Virus record (IMG/VR): IMGVR_UViG_3300047490_000165
Coordinates: 1 to 31,721 of that record
Strand: one strand, 5' to 3'
Length of the DNA: 31,721 bases
Source: a virus
The notes beneath the pieces were generated by a model, which saw only the letters and a list, made by a program, of their open reading frames with translations, was not told where the DNA came from and ran no database searches. A program made the translations under genes and the position numbers. This document shows positions 16,331 through 23,781 of this stretch, one piece after another. Position 1 is the first letter of the stretch, and each line of letters begins with the position of its first letter.

Positions 16331-18075
16331 TAAGTACTTTGTAGCACTATCCAGTCGTTATTATAAGGAATAATGTCTGATTCTGTCAGGGTAACTTGCG
16401 GTTCTGTAAGGCTTGAAACAACCCTTCCTATGTATAGTTCATAATGAGTTTCTACAATATTAGAAGTTAATTCTTTTTCATAAATAGCAATATTCTTATA
16501 TATATTGCTTGGCCCCCCAGATGTTTCATAATTTATTTGCAACACACCAGTTACTGGGGTAGTAAATACTATTACGACATGGTGTGGCTCTTCTGCATTT
16601 AAATATGAACTAATGTTTGTTTGATTAGTTACATCTACATTGTTTACATATATCTTAGCTATATTGGCTTTAGAAACCACTCCAGAGCCGTTCCAGGCCA
16701 GTCTGGTAGCAGAAGGGCTGGAAGCGTAGAAAAGGGTGTTAGCGGCCAACGTAAGGGGCGTAAAGAACATCTCTACAGACTTTATAGAAGACAATGTGTT
16801 GATATTAAATCCTGCTCCATTTTTAGCCCTAATCCCATTTGTATAATTGCGAGAAAGGATAGGATAATTTAATGATCCAAGATAATATTCGGTAGTAGAA
16901 GATATTCGGTCTCCATAATTATCAGCATATATATCTTTATTTGAATAAAATGATACACAGAAAAATGATAAGATTGGCAGATATTTGCTAGCATCTGAAG
17001 TGCTCATGGTTATTCTAATATATAGCTTACCGCTTGTATCAAACGAGTCTTTTGTATATTGAGGAATAGGCTGTCCGTTTACGCATGAGACGTATGTAGT
17101 TCCATCTATACTAGATTCTACTGTCACCCCTAAATCATTCCGCCATTCAACTTTTGATGTAACTAAATTTAATCCAGACGGTATTGTAATAAAATCATTA
17201 ATAACAAATGTTCTGGCAGTTACAGTATCTGTCTCATAAAACCCAATGTGTCCATTTACTATATCGTAGTATGTGTTGTCGTCTAAAAAAGAAGTCCATG
17301 TCTTATTGACTGGATAGGAGTAGTCAAAAGCTGGTTTTAAATTTGCATCTGATCCGCTAAATAAAACGCCTTCGTCTGGATATACAACCTGTATGGCTGG
17401 AGAAGTAATGTTTCCCATAATATAATGTCTAGCAATTGTTTGATCTGACAATGAATATCTATAAACTGCTGGAGCATCAACAGTAAACTCATCGCCTGCC
17501 GTTGTGCTTGGACCAATTTGTAAACCTAATGTTGTATTTGTAAATTTAAAAGAACTTAATGATTTAGAAGATACGGAAACTCCATCAATGTAAAGCAAAA
17601 TTGACTTGCCTGTATATTTGCCAACAAGATGAACACTTTTCTTAGAATATATAAGTGGAGATATAACCCATTCATCTGCCGAAACCTTAAACACTATATG
17701 GCCTTTATCCCAAAACAATCCTATATTGTTTGTTGTGTCACCAAATAGCGTAACTACATTGCTTGATTCGATTGATGGATATATCCATGCCTCTATTGTA
17801 AAATCGTTGTCTGAAGTATACTTTGTTCCAAAGCCTGATCCAACTGCTGCGCCATAATAGTCTTTTGTAACTGGTACAGTTATATGTGCGGTATTTGTAA
17901 TACGAGTTCCAGATATCCCGCCTGAAACCAATGGCAATATGTTTGCAGCAGGTGATCCTACATAGGTGGCATTATTTCCACATCCTGATATATCTGCAGC
18001 GGTAGTACCAGAAGACTCATCCAATGGCCAAAATCCAATTGGATGATCTTTTATTACCTTTAATTTATAGCTCAT
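16330..18075 (-). CDS. LamG/concanavalin-like tail or surface-binding protein
   Basis: A 581-residue protein. Residues about 8-220 form a LamG/concanavalin-A-like domain: PIGFWPLDESSGTTAADISG, NDFTIEAWIYPSIESSNVVT, a strand GKSILLYIDGVSVSSKSLSS and TVDAPAVYRYSLSDQTIARH. This pattern is common in phage proteins that bind glycans. Residues about 250-370 form a beta-rich middle domain. Residues about 390-560 contain a second lectin-like jelly roll (YYLGSLNYPILSRNY, then IYKNIAIYEKELTSNIVETH). It is encoded after the oxygenase operon and before the head genes, away from the tail module. A glycan-binding virion decoration or side fibre is likely. It has no Shine-Dalgarno and a perfect TATAAT eight bases before the ATG. 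Confidence 0.8.
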   Translation of the reverse strand: MSYKLKVIKDHPIGFWPLDESSGTTAADISGCGNNATYVGSPAANILPLVSGGISGTRITNTAHITVPVTKDYYGAAVGSGFGTKYTSDNDFTIEAWIYPSIESSNVVTLFGDTTNNIGLFWDKGHIVFKVSADEWVISPLIYSKKSVHLVGKYTGKSILLYIDGVSVSSKSLSSFKFTNTTLGLQIGPSTTAGDEFTVDAPAVYRYSLSDQTIARHYIMGNITSPAIQVVYPDEGVLFSGSDANLKPAFDYSYPVNKTWTSFLDDNTYYDIVNGHIGFYETDTVTARTFVINDFITIPSGLNLVTSKVEWRNDLGVTVESSIDGTTYVSCVNGQPIPQYTKDSFDTSGKLYIRITMSTSDASKYLPILSFFCVSFYSNKDIYADNYGDRISSTTEYYLGSLNYPILSRNYTNGIRAKNGAGFNINTLSSIKSVEMFFTPLTLAANTLFYASSPSATRLAWNGSGVVSKANIAKIYVNNVDVTNQTNISSYLNAEEPHHVVIVFTTPVTGVLQINYETSGGPSNIYKNIAIYEKELTSNIVETHYELYIGRVVSSLTEPQVTLTESDIIPYNNDWIVLQST

Positions 18076-18083
18076 AATATTCT

Positions 18084-18089
18084 ATTATA
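18084..18089 (-). promoter_or_regulatory. Candidate -10 element for the LamG-like gene
   Basis: A perfect TATAAT on the minus strand ends eight bases before the ATG at 18073-18075. There is no Shine-Dalgarno, consistent with a leaderless transcript. The -35 region at suitable spacing matches consensus poorly, so the call rests on the -10 and its distance from the ATG. Confidence 0.35.
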
Positions 18090-18098
18090 TACCAAATA

Positions 18099-18689
18099 TT
18101 ATCTTGGATAAAAGAAAATGGGAATCATGTATTTGGCACCAGATGTTATTGCTTCTGGATCATGAGATACATTTGCTGACTCAAAAACGACCACGCTTCC
18201 AGCCTCTGGCTTTATTTTTATGTCTAAATCATTAAAACATAACTCTCCGCCACTGTAGTCATCATTTAAATATATAACCATTGAAACTATTGGACTTTCA
18301 CCATCAATAACGGTATCGGTATGAGGCCCCATGCCTATTCCAACATCGTATTTTTTTATGTAAAAGCTTTGGGGCAAGTACCCCAGGTTAAGTCCTGTAT
18401 CTTTGCAGTAAGACTCTCCGACAGATATTGCCTTATGTGCAATCATTGAGCACAGCTTTAGATTTATCCTATCAGCAATAGTTTGGTTTCTAAATAGATT
18501 AAGCCTACATTCCTTTTTCTTACCATATATCCTTTTTTTATCAGAAGAACTCCACTCTTGCCATGAATCAATTTGTGGAAGATAAGAATCCATTAAATCA
18601 GATTCTTCTAACTCTTTTATAAAAACATATGGATCCTCAATAACATTTTTGTAATAATGTATCTTTGGATGCAGAACCTCTTTAATCAT
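18099..18689 (-). CDS. 2-oxoglutarate/Fe(II) dioxygenase, prolyl-hydroxylase-like
   Basis: A 196-residue member of the P4H-like 2OG/Fe(II) oxygenase family, which uses O2 and 2-oxoglutarate to hydroxylate protein, sugar or small-molecule substrates. The iron triad is visible as H123 and D125 in PHTDTV and H176 in NVSHDPEA, with K186 ten residues later for 2-oxoglutarate. The core strand VIYLNDDYSGGELCFNDLDI and KPEAGSVVVFESANVSH are typical. It is the last gene of the oxygenase operon. Its start overlaps the previous gene by eight bases, with AAGG just upstream. The N-terminal HPKIHYYKNVI opening resembles that of the gene ending at 19364. The substrate is unknown. Confidence 0.9.
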   Translation of the reverse strand: MIKEVLHPKIHYYKNVIEDPYVFIKELEESDLMDSYLPQIDSWQEWSSSDKKRIYGKKKECRLNLFRNQTIADRINLKLCSMIAHKAISVGESYCKDTGLNLGYLPQSFYIKKYDVGIGMGPHTDTVIDGESPIVSMVIYLNDDYSGGELCFNDLDIKIKPEAGSVVVFESANVSHDPEAITSGAKYMIPIFFYPR

Positions 18690-19389
18690 ATTTACCTTTA
18701 TATGTAGGTTCCATTCCTTGCTCTCTAGCAGCTGCCCATTCTTTGTATGTTTCTTCTTGTTCCGCTCTAGTCTGCTTTAATTCTCTCTCCCATTCAGCAA
18801 CTTGTTCTGGAGTGTAAACAGCATCGGCGTTGTCCCAAAAAGACCCTACGGTATATCTCTCTGCCTCTTTAACAGTTGTTACCTCATGCTCGTTGCCAAA
18901 GCCACCTTTAAAAAATGCTAGTCTTCCTGGCTTAGGTCTAATCACTATATCGTGATGTTTAAAGTTTAAATGTCCGCCGTCAAAATTATCATTTAGATAC
19001 ATGAACCCTGCGTACTTACTTTTATAAAATGCTGAAGGCGTTCCGTCTTCATGAGTGTTATCTGAATGAAAACTTGCAAATGCTCCTACAACCCACTTTT
19101 GTGCATGATAACTTACCTCTGATAATTCTCTTCCAAAACACTCTTCTCCTACTTTTTTAATTTTTTCTTTTAGTTGAGAAAAATAATCTCTAGGCAGTCC
19201 AAAAACAAGAAGGTTATCATCCCATGGCCAATAACCCATGGCAAAAGATCCGTAGAACGAAATTTGATTCCAGTCTAAATGACCAGCGCTAGATATTGCA
19301 TCTAAATATCTTATAATTGCATCGCATTCTTCTTTTGGAATTACATTGTCTATGACAAATACATCATCCTTTAGCTGTACAATTTCCAT
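18682..19389 (-). CDS. 2-oxoglutarate/Fe(II) dioxygenase, prolyl-hydroxylase-like
   Basis: A 235-residue P4H-like oxygenase. H108 and D110 in ASFHSDNT, H168 in GNEHEV and R178 in AERYTV form the complete iron and 2-oxoglutarate binding set. The sheet signature YLNDNFDGGHLNFKHHDIVI precedes the distal histidine. The C-terminus (about residues 193-235) is a charged helical tail (EQVAEWERELKQTRAEQEET) absent from the smaller paralogues; it may mediate contact with a partner. The start overlaps the previous gene by 26 bases, with no strong ribosome site, so expression probably relies on translational coupling. Among the six it is clearly divergent, which argues for a different target residue or protein. 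Confidence 0.88.
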   Translation of the reverse strand: MEIVQLKDDVFVIDNVIPKEECDAIIRYLDAISSAGHLDWNQISFYGSFAMGYWPWDDNLLVFGLPRDYFSQLKEKIKKVGEECFGRELSEVSYHAQKWVVGAFASFHSDNTHEDGTPSAFYKSKYAGFMYLNDNFDGGHLNFKHHDIVIRPKPGRLAFFKGGFGNEHEVTTVKEAERYTVGSFWDNADAVYTPEQVAEWERELKQTRAEQEETYKEWAAAREQGMEPTYKGKYD

Positions 19390-20245
19390 TTTGACTCATT
19401 TCTTGTTCTTGTGCTGCTTTTACAGCAAAGTCGATTTCTTCTTGGGACGGCATAACTCTTACGCCATCTTTAAAAACTATGTTTCCTCCGTATATGTCTG
19501 CAGCCATTCTTATTCTTTCCATTTCTGCCCATTTAGCTGCACCATATTTTTGCTGATTATCTAACCACTCTTGAGAACCCTTGTGTGGATAAAACATAAA
19601 ATTTCTTATTAAGTACTTATTTCCTTTTGTAGCAGTTCTTACTCCATGATAATATGGTTCTCCAGAAGGAAATACCATTATATCTCCTGCCTCTGGTTTG
19701 TATGCTGGTATAAATTCTCCGTCTACATAAAACTCAATTTCTCCACCTTCGTAGTCATCATTAATGTAAACAGTACATGTAATAAAAAACTGATCTCCAG
19801 GCATGTCTTTTTCTGTTTGTTTAAAATCAGTATGAAACTGCATAGTTAAATTATTTTTTAACGTATCAACATTTGTATGATACTTACAAAATGACGAAGA
19901 TCCAAGCTTGCAGTCTTCTGGGAGCTCAACATCATATTTTTCAATATAGTGATCTAGGGCTTTATTGTATGCATCCCATACAGTTTCTGCAGCCCAAAAT
20001 TCTTGATCAAAGGTTTCGCTTGTTCCATGAAGATCTGTTACAGCGTCTTTATGTAGAGTGCTAGAGTATGTTCCAAATGCACTCCATTTATTCCATTCAT
20101 TAAAATAGTGTTTTCCAGACTGTACATCTTCAGGTGTTAAATTTTCTGTTGATTTTATAATTTCAAAAATCTTTTTGTGATCTGGTAATAACCCCTTATA
20201 TACTTCAATTTTTGGAAACAGGGTATGCGATACTATTTCACTCAT
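19364..20245 (-). CDS. 2-oxoglutarate/Fe(II) dioxygenase, prolyl-hydroxylase-like
   Basis: A 293-residue P4H-like oxygenase. I choose the ATG at 20243-20245, which overlaps the upstream stop as ATGA and has AAGG seven bases before it. A start 13 codons earlier (20284) has less support. From this Met the triad is H138 and D140 in QFHTDFKQ and H200 in YYHGVRTA, with K210 for 2-oxoglutarate. The strand CTVYINDDYEGGEIEFYVDG is characteristic. Residues beyond about 220 form a long helical C-terminal extension (QEWLDNQQKYGAAKWAEMER) of unknown role. It is the largest of the six. Hydroxylation of a protein or glycan is expected from the family. Confidence 0.9.
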   Translation of the reverse strand: MSEIVSHTLFPKIEVYKGLLPDHKKIFEIIKSTENLTPEDVQSGKHYFNEWNKWSAFGTYSSTLHKDAVTDLHGTSETFDQEFWAAETVWDAYNKALDHYIEKYDVELPEDCKLGSSSFCKYHTNVDTLKNNLTMQFHTDFKQTEKDMPGDQFFITCTVYINDDYEGGEIEFYVDGEFIPAYKPEAGDIMVFPSGEPYYHGVRTATKGNKYLIRNFMFYPHKGSQEWLDNQQKYGAAKWAEMERIRMAADIYGGNIVFKDGVRVMPSQEEIDFAVKAAQEQEMSQNGNCTAKG

Positions 20246-20913
20246 CTCTTTTCCTTTTCTAATTTTGTAATTGTCCAAAACCATGGAGACGTATACCTAG
20301 TGCCTTCTGTAATAACGTCAACCCCGTGGATATAGTTTAAATCTCCAGGGAAAAAGTAAGCTGCTTTTCTTTTTGGCTTAAAAGCAATTTCTTGTTTTGG
20401 AAAATGCAATCTTCCACCCTCATAATCTTCATTTAAGTATATTACAGTACCAATGTCATACCAAGGGAAATTGCCAGGCTGGCCAGCATCTGGCCCTTCA
20501 TGCAATTCTTTATCGGCATGTGGCCACTGCATAGATCCTACTGGCCATCTAACTAAACATGGTCCTGTTGGATATGCTTCTACATTAAAGAAGTCTTCTA
20601 TAACAAGTCTTAGTCTTTCAATAATTTTTTCTAACATAATTCCTACTTGAGGATCTCCCTTATCTAGGGATGCTCTAGTTGCAACACGATTTGCCCAGAC
20701 GTCGTGTTGATATATTATTGTTCCATTTTCATTATGCACGTCTTGACCGCCATCCCAGATTTCATTGTTTTTTATATAATTCAATAAATACTCACACTCT
20801 TCTTCTGTGAGAAGGTCTTCTACTTCAACAATATTGTCTTTGCTGGAGCCAAAATACCCTGATGGGGTAATAGAAACCCTATGTGTTCTTAAATCAGACT
20901 CATTAACATGCAT
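20242..20913 (-). CDS. 2-oxoglutarate/Fe(II) dioxygenase, prolyl-hydroxylase-like
   Basis: A 223-residue P4H-like oxygenase. The ATG at 20911-20913 is preferred, since TAGGTG (20920-20925) lies six bases upstream and contains the alternative GTG. From this Met the iron ligands are H132 and D134 in WPHADKEL and H196 in YIHGVDV, with R206 in TRYTSPWFW, a typical P4H C-terminus. The region EVEDLLTEEECEYLLNYIKN is the usual N-terminal helix of this family, and TVIYLNEDYEGGRLHFPKQE the core strand. Of the six, this one looks closest to classic prolyl 4-hydroxylases in layout. The partner or substrate is unknown. Confidence 0.9.
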   Translation of the reverse strand: MHVNESDLRTHRVSITPSGYFGSSKDNIVEVEDLLTEEECEYLLNYIKNNEIWDGGQDVHNENGTIIYQHDVWANRVATRASLDKGDPQVGIMLEKIIERLRLVIEDFFNVEAYPTGPCLVRWPVGSMQWPHADKELHEGPDAGQPGNFPWYDIGTVIYLNEDYEGGRLHFPKQEIAFKPKRKAAYFFPGDLNYIHGVDVITEGTRYTSPWFWTITKLEKEKR

Positions 20914-20919
20914 TATTTT

Positions 20920-20925
20920 CACCTA
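20920..20925 (-). promoter_or_regulatory. Ribosome binding site deciding an oxygenase start
   Basis: TAGGTG on the minus strand, six bases before the ATG at 20911-20913. It includes the GTG at 20920-20922, which is therefore unlikely to be the start. Confidence 0.65.
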
Positions 20926-20930
20926 TCATC

Positions 20931-21659
20931 TTATTCATATTTCTTGGGAACCCAAGTCTTTTGTTTATAAACTCCAAATTTTTCATTTCCAAACTCATCG
21001 TGTCTGTATATTTTTGTATGTGCTTCATGTCTTGCTACCATCTCTTCTTCTGTAAAAAGGTTTACCTCAGAAGTCCACTCTTCTCTTTTGTATGGAAATA
21101 TCTGAGCGTAGGGGGTTCCTTTTTTAATAATACCCTGAAAAGTATTCTTTATAAAAAATGGAATAAGTCCTGGAGGCCCATACCTATCACTATCAATTAT
21201 ACCGCTTGTAGTTAAAAAAGGCAGTTCAAAATGATTTATAGGGTGAATTACTAATGCGCTATAACCTTCTGGCAAAGTAAAGCCCCAATTTGGATACCAG
21301 TGATATGACTGCTTATAATACCCATCTGGATAATGAAATTCTCCCATATGAGGTCTTCCGTCGCAAAACCCTTTAAAATCTTTTTCTGGCTGTATATATA
21401 CAACATCACCGATTTTAGAAACTGCTATATCGCATGGTGTAGTGAACATATATCCAGATGAAAAAACATCGTGTAATGCTGGACATGATTTAAATCCAGG
21501 ACCCTTTTTATAATCTGGCGGGAATGTCATAGGCTTATTATTTTCATCAGTCCAATATTTGCTAGCATCTAAAAACCATTTAGGTGTATTTTTTTTTGCG
21601 GGTGATGGAGCATTTTCATTACTATTGTAATCTCTATTAGAGTTAAAAATAATTTTCAT
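20931..21659 (-). CDS. DUF6065-like protein of unknown function
   Basis: A 242-residue protein inside the oxygenase operon. It opens with APSPAKKNTPKWFLDASKYW, then KSCPALHDVFSSGYMFTTPC (about residues 57-76), WGFTLPEGYSALVIHPINHF (125-144), ELPFLTTSGIIDSDRYGPPG (145-164) and KGTPYAQIFPYKREEW (180-195). These blocks recall the DUF6065 group and follow the same order as in the neighbouring gene that ends at 21659, so I regard the two as distant homologues. The fold is probably beta-rich, with many aromatic residues and conserved His and Asp. No catalytic motif can be assigned. It is coupled to its upstream neighbour by a TAATG overlap. Its constant company with oxygenases here suggests a related substrate or an accessory role. 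Confidence 0.7.
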   Translation of the reverse strand: MKIIFNSNRDYNSNENAPSPAKKNTPKWFLDASKYWTDENNKPMTFPPDYKKGPGFKSCPALHDVFSSGYMFTTPCDIAVSKIGDVVYIQPEKDFKGFCDGRPHMGEFHYPDGYYKQSYHWYPNWGFTLPEGYSALVIHPINHFELPFLTTSGIIDSDRYGPPGLIPFFIKNTFQGIIKKGTPYAQIFPYKREEWTSEVNLFTEEEMVARHEAHTKIYRHDEFGNEKFGVYKQKTWVPKKYE

Positions 21660-22372
21660 TATGTTAAATCTTTCACTCCTAATTTAATTGACTTAACTTC
21701 ATGCTCTCCTAAAACATTGCCCATATAATCAACTGCATCTCTATAATGATCTGTCCATGTTCCTGCCTCGTTAGCTTTTCTTACAGCTTCCATAGCGCCC
21801 TCCATGGTTAATGGTATTTTTCTTTCAATAGTTGGTGCATTTCTATCAGAATCTATATTTATAACAGAATTATTTAATTCGGATAAAGAAACTGGCATAA
21901 TGGCAATAAATGGTTCATTTGCTTTGATTGTAATTGGAGTAAAAGCTCTAGTTACTTTCCAAGCAACTGGCAAGGGGCCTTCAAAAAATGAACTACTAAG
22001 TATACTAGTAATTGCTTGTGCCCCATCAGTAAAGCTATTTGGAACAGGAAAAGATAAAAGGCTATAGTTTTTATCTGTTACAAAGCGCAAGTTGGTTTTA
22101 AAATTAATAGTTGCATGTCCTCTGCCAGTTTCACAATACTTCTCTCCCTGAATAACTTGAATGTTATATGGTGAAGTGCTGATAATTCCATCCCACATAA
22201 AGGTTATGTCTTCTGGAAAAGAAAGACCCCATCCAATCTGATTACTTAATGTTAATGGAAAACATCTATATGCATGCTTATGCATAGTCTGATCCATCCA
22301 GTCTCTTTTTCCAGAAAGTGGTGTTATGTTTGCATGAGTTTCTGATATTTTATACGCATCTAATTTAATCAA
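21659..22372 (-). CDS. DUF6065 family protein, function unknown
   Basis: A 237-residue protein. The blocks HAYRCFPLTLSNQIGWGLSF (about residues 33-52), ITFMWDG (56-62), GRGHATINFKTNLRFVTDKN (83-102), LLSFPVPNSFTDGAQAITSI (105-124) and VAWKVTRAFTPITIKANEPF (136-155) match what I recall of DUF6065. The C-terminus is helical (EGAMEAVRKANEAGTWTDHY). The start is a TTG at 22370-22372, overlapping the end of the preceding oxygenase by eight bases, with GGAAGAG seven bases upstream. There is no HxD iron motif, so it is not another 2OG oxygenase of the same type. Its role may be recognition or modification of the same substrate as the neighbouring oxygenases, but this is inference. Confidence 0.75.
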   Translation of the reverse strand: MIKLDAYKISETHANITPLSGKRDWMDQTMHKHAYRCFPLTLSNQIGWGLSFPEDITFMWDGIISTSPYNIQVIQGEKYCETGRGHATINFKTNLRFVTDKNYSLLSFPVPNSFTDGAQAITSILSSSFFEGPLPVAWKVTRAFTPITIKANEPFIAIMPVSLSELNNSVINIDSDRNAPTIERKIPLTMEGAMEAVRKANEAGTWTDHYRDAVDYMGNVLGEHEVKSIKLGVKDLT

Positions 22373-23120
22373 TTGCCAACTCTTCCGTTATTTGTTCTGC
22401 TGTTTTAAATGTTTTTCCTTCTTTAAAATGATTATAGTCGTAACTAGCTTCAATTTCTCTGTATAGTGGTGTATGTGGAGCTTCTTGATAATCTAACATA
22501 GTTACAACTGCATATTTAGTTCCTGAAGTAACTGGCATTGCTGCGTGAGAATATATAAAGGAAGAAGGGAAAAGATAGAGGTCTCCTGCTTTTGGCTTTA
22601 CCTTAACACCTAGTTTATCAAAAAATAACTCTCCGCCTTCATAGTCATCATTGATATATCCTACTGATGAAAGAACGCATACATACGAATACCCATGATC
22701 AGAGTGAACATTAAAATGTTGATTCTTTGCATACTTAATAAAATTAAATGCTTCCCAGTAATTTAATGGTGGAATCTGAAACATATTCATGTAATCATAA
22801 ACTGCCGAAAGCTGAACTTCTTTTGCTTCCCTCCAAATGCTGCGTAATTCAAATTCATCTGCTGTAAAATCTTCTGGCTGAACATGTATTCCGTTTCCTA
22901 GCATAAGACTTCCGCCTTCATTTTCTTTAATTTTAAAATCCCATGCATCTCTATAATCTTTATTTAAAGTATCATATCCTGTTTGTGCCAAATTCCAATG
23001 CTTCTTGCCTTCTGTTTTAGAAAGAACAGATTCTAGCCTACCATCAAAATTATATGATTTCTTAAACACATCCCTGTATACAATAATTCCTGGATATATT
23101 GTTTCTGCATTTGGTAACAT
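22365..23120 (-). CDS. 2-oxoglutarate/Fe(II) dioxygenase, prolyl-hydroxylase-like
   Basis: A 251-residue P4H-like oxygenase. H139 and D141 in NVHSDHGY, H192 in FIYSHAAM and K202 complete the metal and 2-oxoglutarate site. The core strand GYINDDYEGGELFFDKLGVK and KPKAGDLYLFPSSFIYSH are diagnostic of the family. It is a close paralogue of the gene before it: both open with a YPGI motif and share FPSSFIYSH, a PV.SG.KY motif and VTMLDY. The ATG overlaps the previous stop (TAATG), and AGGAG at 23129-23133 lies eight bases upstream. The C-terminal 45 residues are an extension not present in the paralogue. Confidence 0.9.
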   Translation of the reverse strand: MLPNAETIYPGIIVYRDVFKKSYNFDGRLESVLSKTEGKKHWNLAQTGYDTLNKDYRDAWDFKIKENEGGSLMLGNGIHVQPEDFTADEFELRSIWREAKEVQLSAVYDYMNMFQIPPLNYWEAFNFIKYAKNQHFNVHSDHGYSYVCVLSSVGYINDDYEGGELFFDKLGVKVKPKAGDLYLFPSSFIYSHAAMPVTSGTKYAVVTMLDYQEAPHTPLYREIEASYDYNHFKEGKTFKTAEQITEELAID

Positions 23121-23746
23121 TACTTTATCTCCTTTTTATGTTTTCTGTCAATATAGTCGTCATATTCTTTTGAATGAGCGTCATCATTATAGTCTAACAT
23201 AGTTACAAAAGAGTACTTAATTCCAGATTCTACGGGAAGGGCTATGTGTGAATATATAAATGAAGACGGAAATATAATTAAGTCTCCCGCCTTTGGCTCT
23301 ATGTGTAAATCAAACTTAGGGAAATATAATCCTCCTCCAGTATAGTTATCATTAGGATAACCCACTAAAGAAACAGCTGATTTATATGACCAACCATCAT
23401 CCGAATGCTCTTTAAAGTACTGACCTTTTCCGTATTTTACAACATTTGTCCATTCCCAAAAGTCCATTCTAATGCTGTACATGCTACAGAAATCTAACAC
23501 AGCTTCTTTTTGACAGTTATAAACATCTTTATATATATCTATATATTCTAAAGAATCATAAAGCTTTAAGTCTTGACAATCTCTATACTCTAAGTCTTTA
23601 TCTTCTAAGCAGACAGTTGCTGTTTGCCATTGCAATACTCCTGCAGAAACTTTATCCTCAATCCTTTGGATCAGGTTTAAATCGCTTGGGAAAGAATTTG
23701 GATATTTCCATATTCCAGGGTACAACTGTTGCTTATTGTATATCAT
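23120..23746 (-). CDS. 2-oxoglutarate/Fe(II) dioxygenase, first gene of the oxygenase operon
   Basis: A 208-residue P4H-like oxygenase. H114 and D116 in KEHSDDGW, H167 in FIYSHIAL and K177 are the expected iron and 2-oxoglutarate ligands. LVGYPNDNYTGGGLYFPKFD and EPKAGDLIIFPSSFIYSH form the core. The N-terminus (LYPGIWKYPNSFPSDLNLIQ) resembles that of the next gene, indicating tandem duplication. It starts the operon 27 bases after the Hint protein gene. It lacks a Shine-Dalgarno and has the best promoter match in the window directly before its ATG. The enzyme type is confident; the substrate, a protein proline, other residue or sugar, cannot be read from sequence. Confidence 0.9.
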   Translation of the reverse strand: MIYNKQQLYPGIWKYPNSFPSDLNLIQRIEDKVSAGVLQWQTATVCLEDKDLEYRDCQDLKLYDSLEYIDIYKDVYNCQKEAVLDFCSMYSIRMDFWEWTNVVKYGKGQYFKEHSDDGWSYKSAVSLVGYPNDNYTGGGLYFPKFDLHIEPKAGDLIIFPSSFIYSHIALPVESGIKYSFVTMLDYNDDAHSKEYDDYIDRKHKKEIK

Positions 23747-23752
23747 AAATAA

Positions 23753-23781
23753 ATGATATCATATTAAAAAAAGCTAGTCAA
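23753..23781 (-). promoter_or_regulatory. Candidate sigma70-type promoter of the oxygenase operon
   Basis: On the minus strand TTGACT (23776-23781), a 17-base spacer ending in TGA, and TATCAT (23753-23758). This is five of six matches at both hexamers plus an extended -10. The ATG at 23744-23746 begins six bases after the -10, and no Shine-Dalgarno is present, so the transcript would be leaderless. The -35 overlaps the stop codon of the upstream Hint gene. Confidence 0.6.

Noticed and set aside
18099-23746. Oxygenases as TET/JBP-type DNA base hydroxylases
   Set aside because: The core motifs and small size look P4H-like. No DNA-binding domains or nucleotide-modification partners are nearby, and the neighbours are fibre, lectin and head genes. 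DNA as a substrate is not formally excluded.
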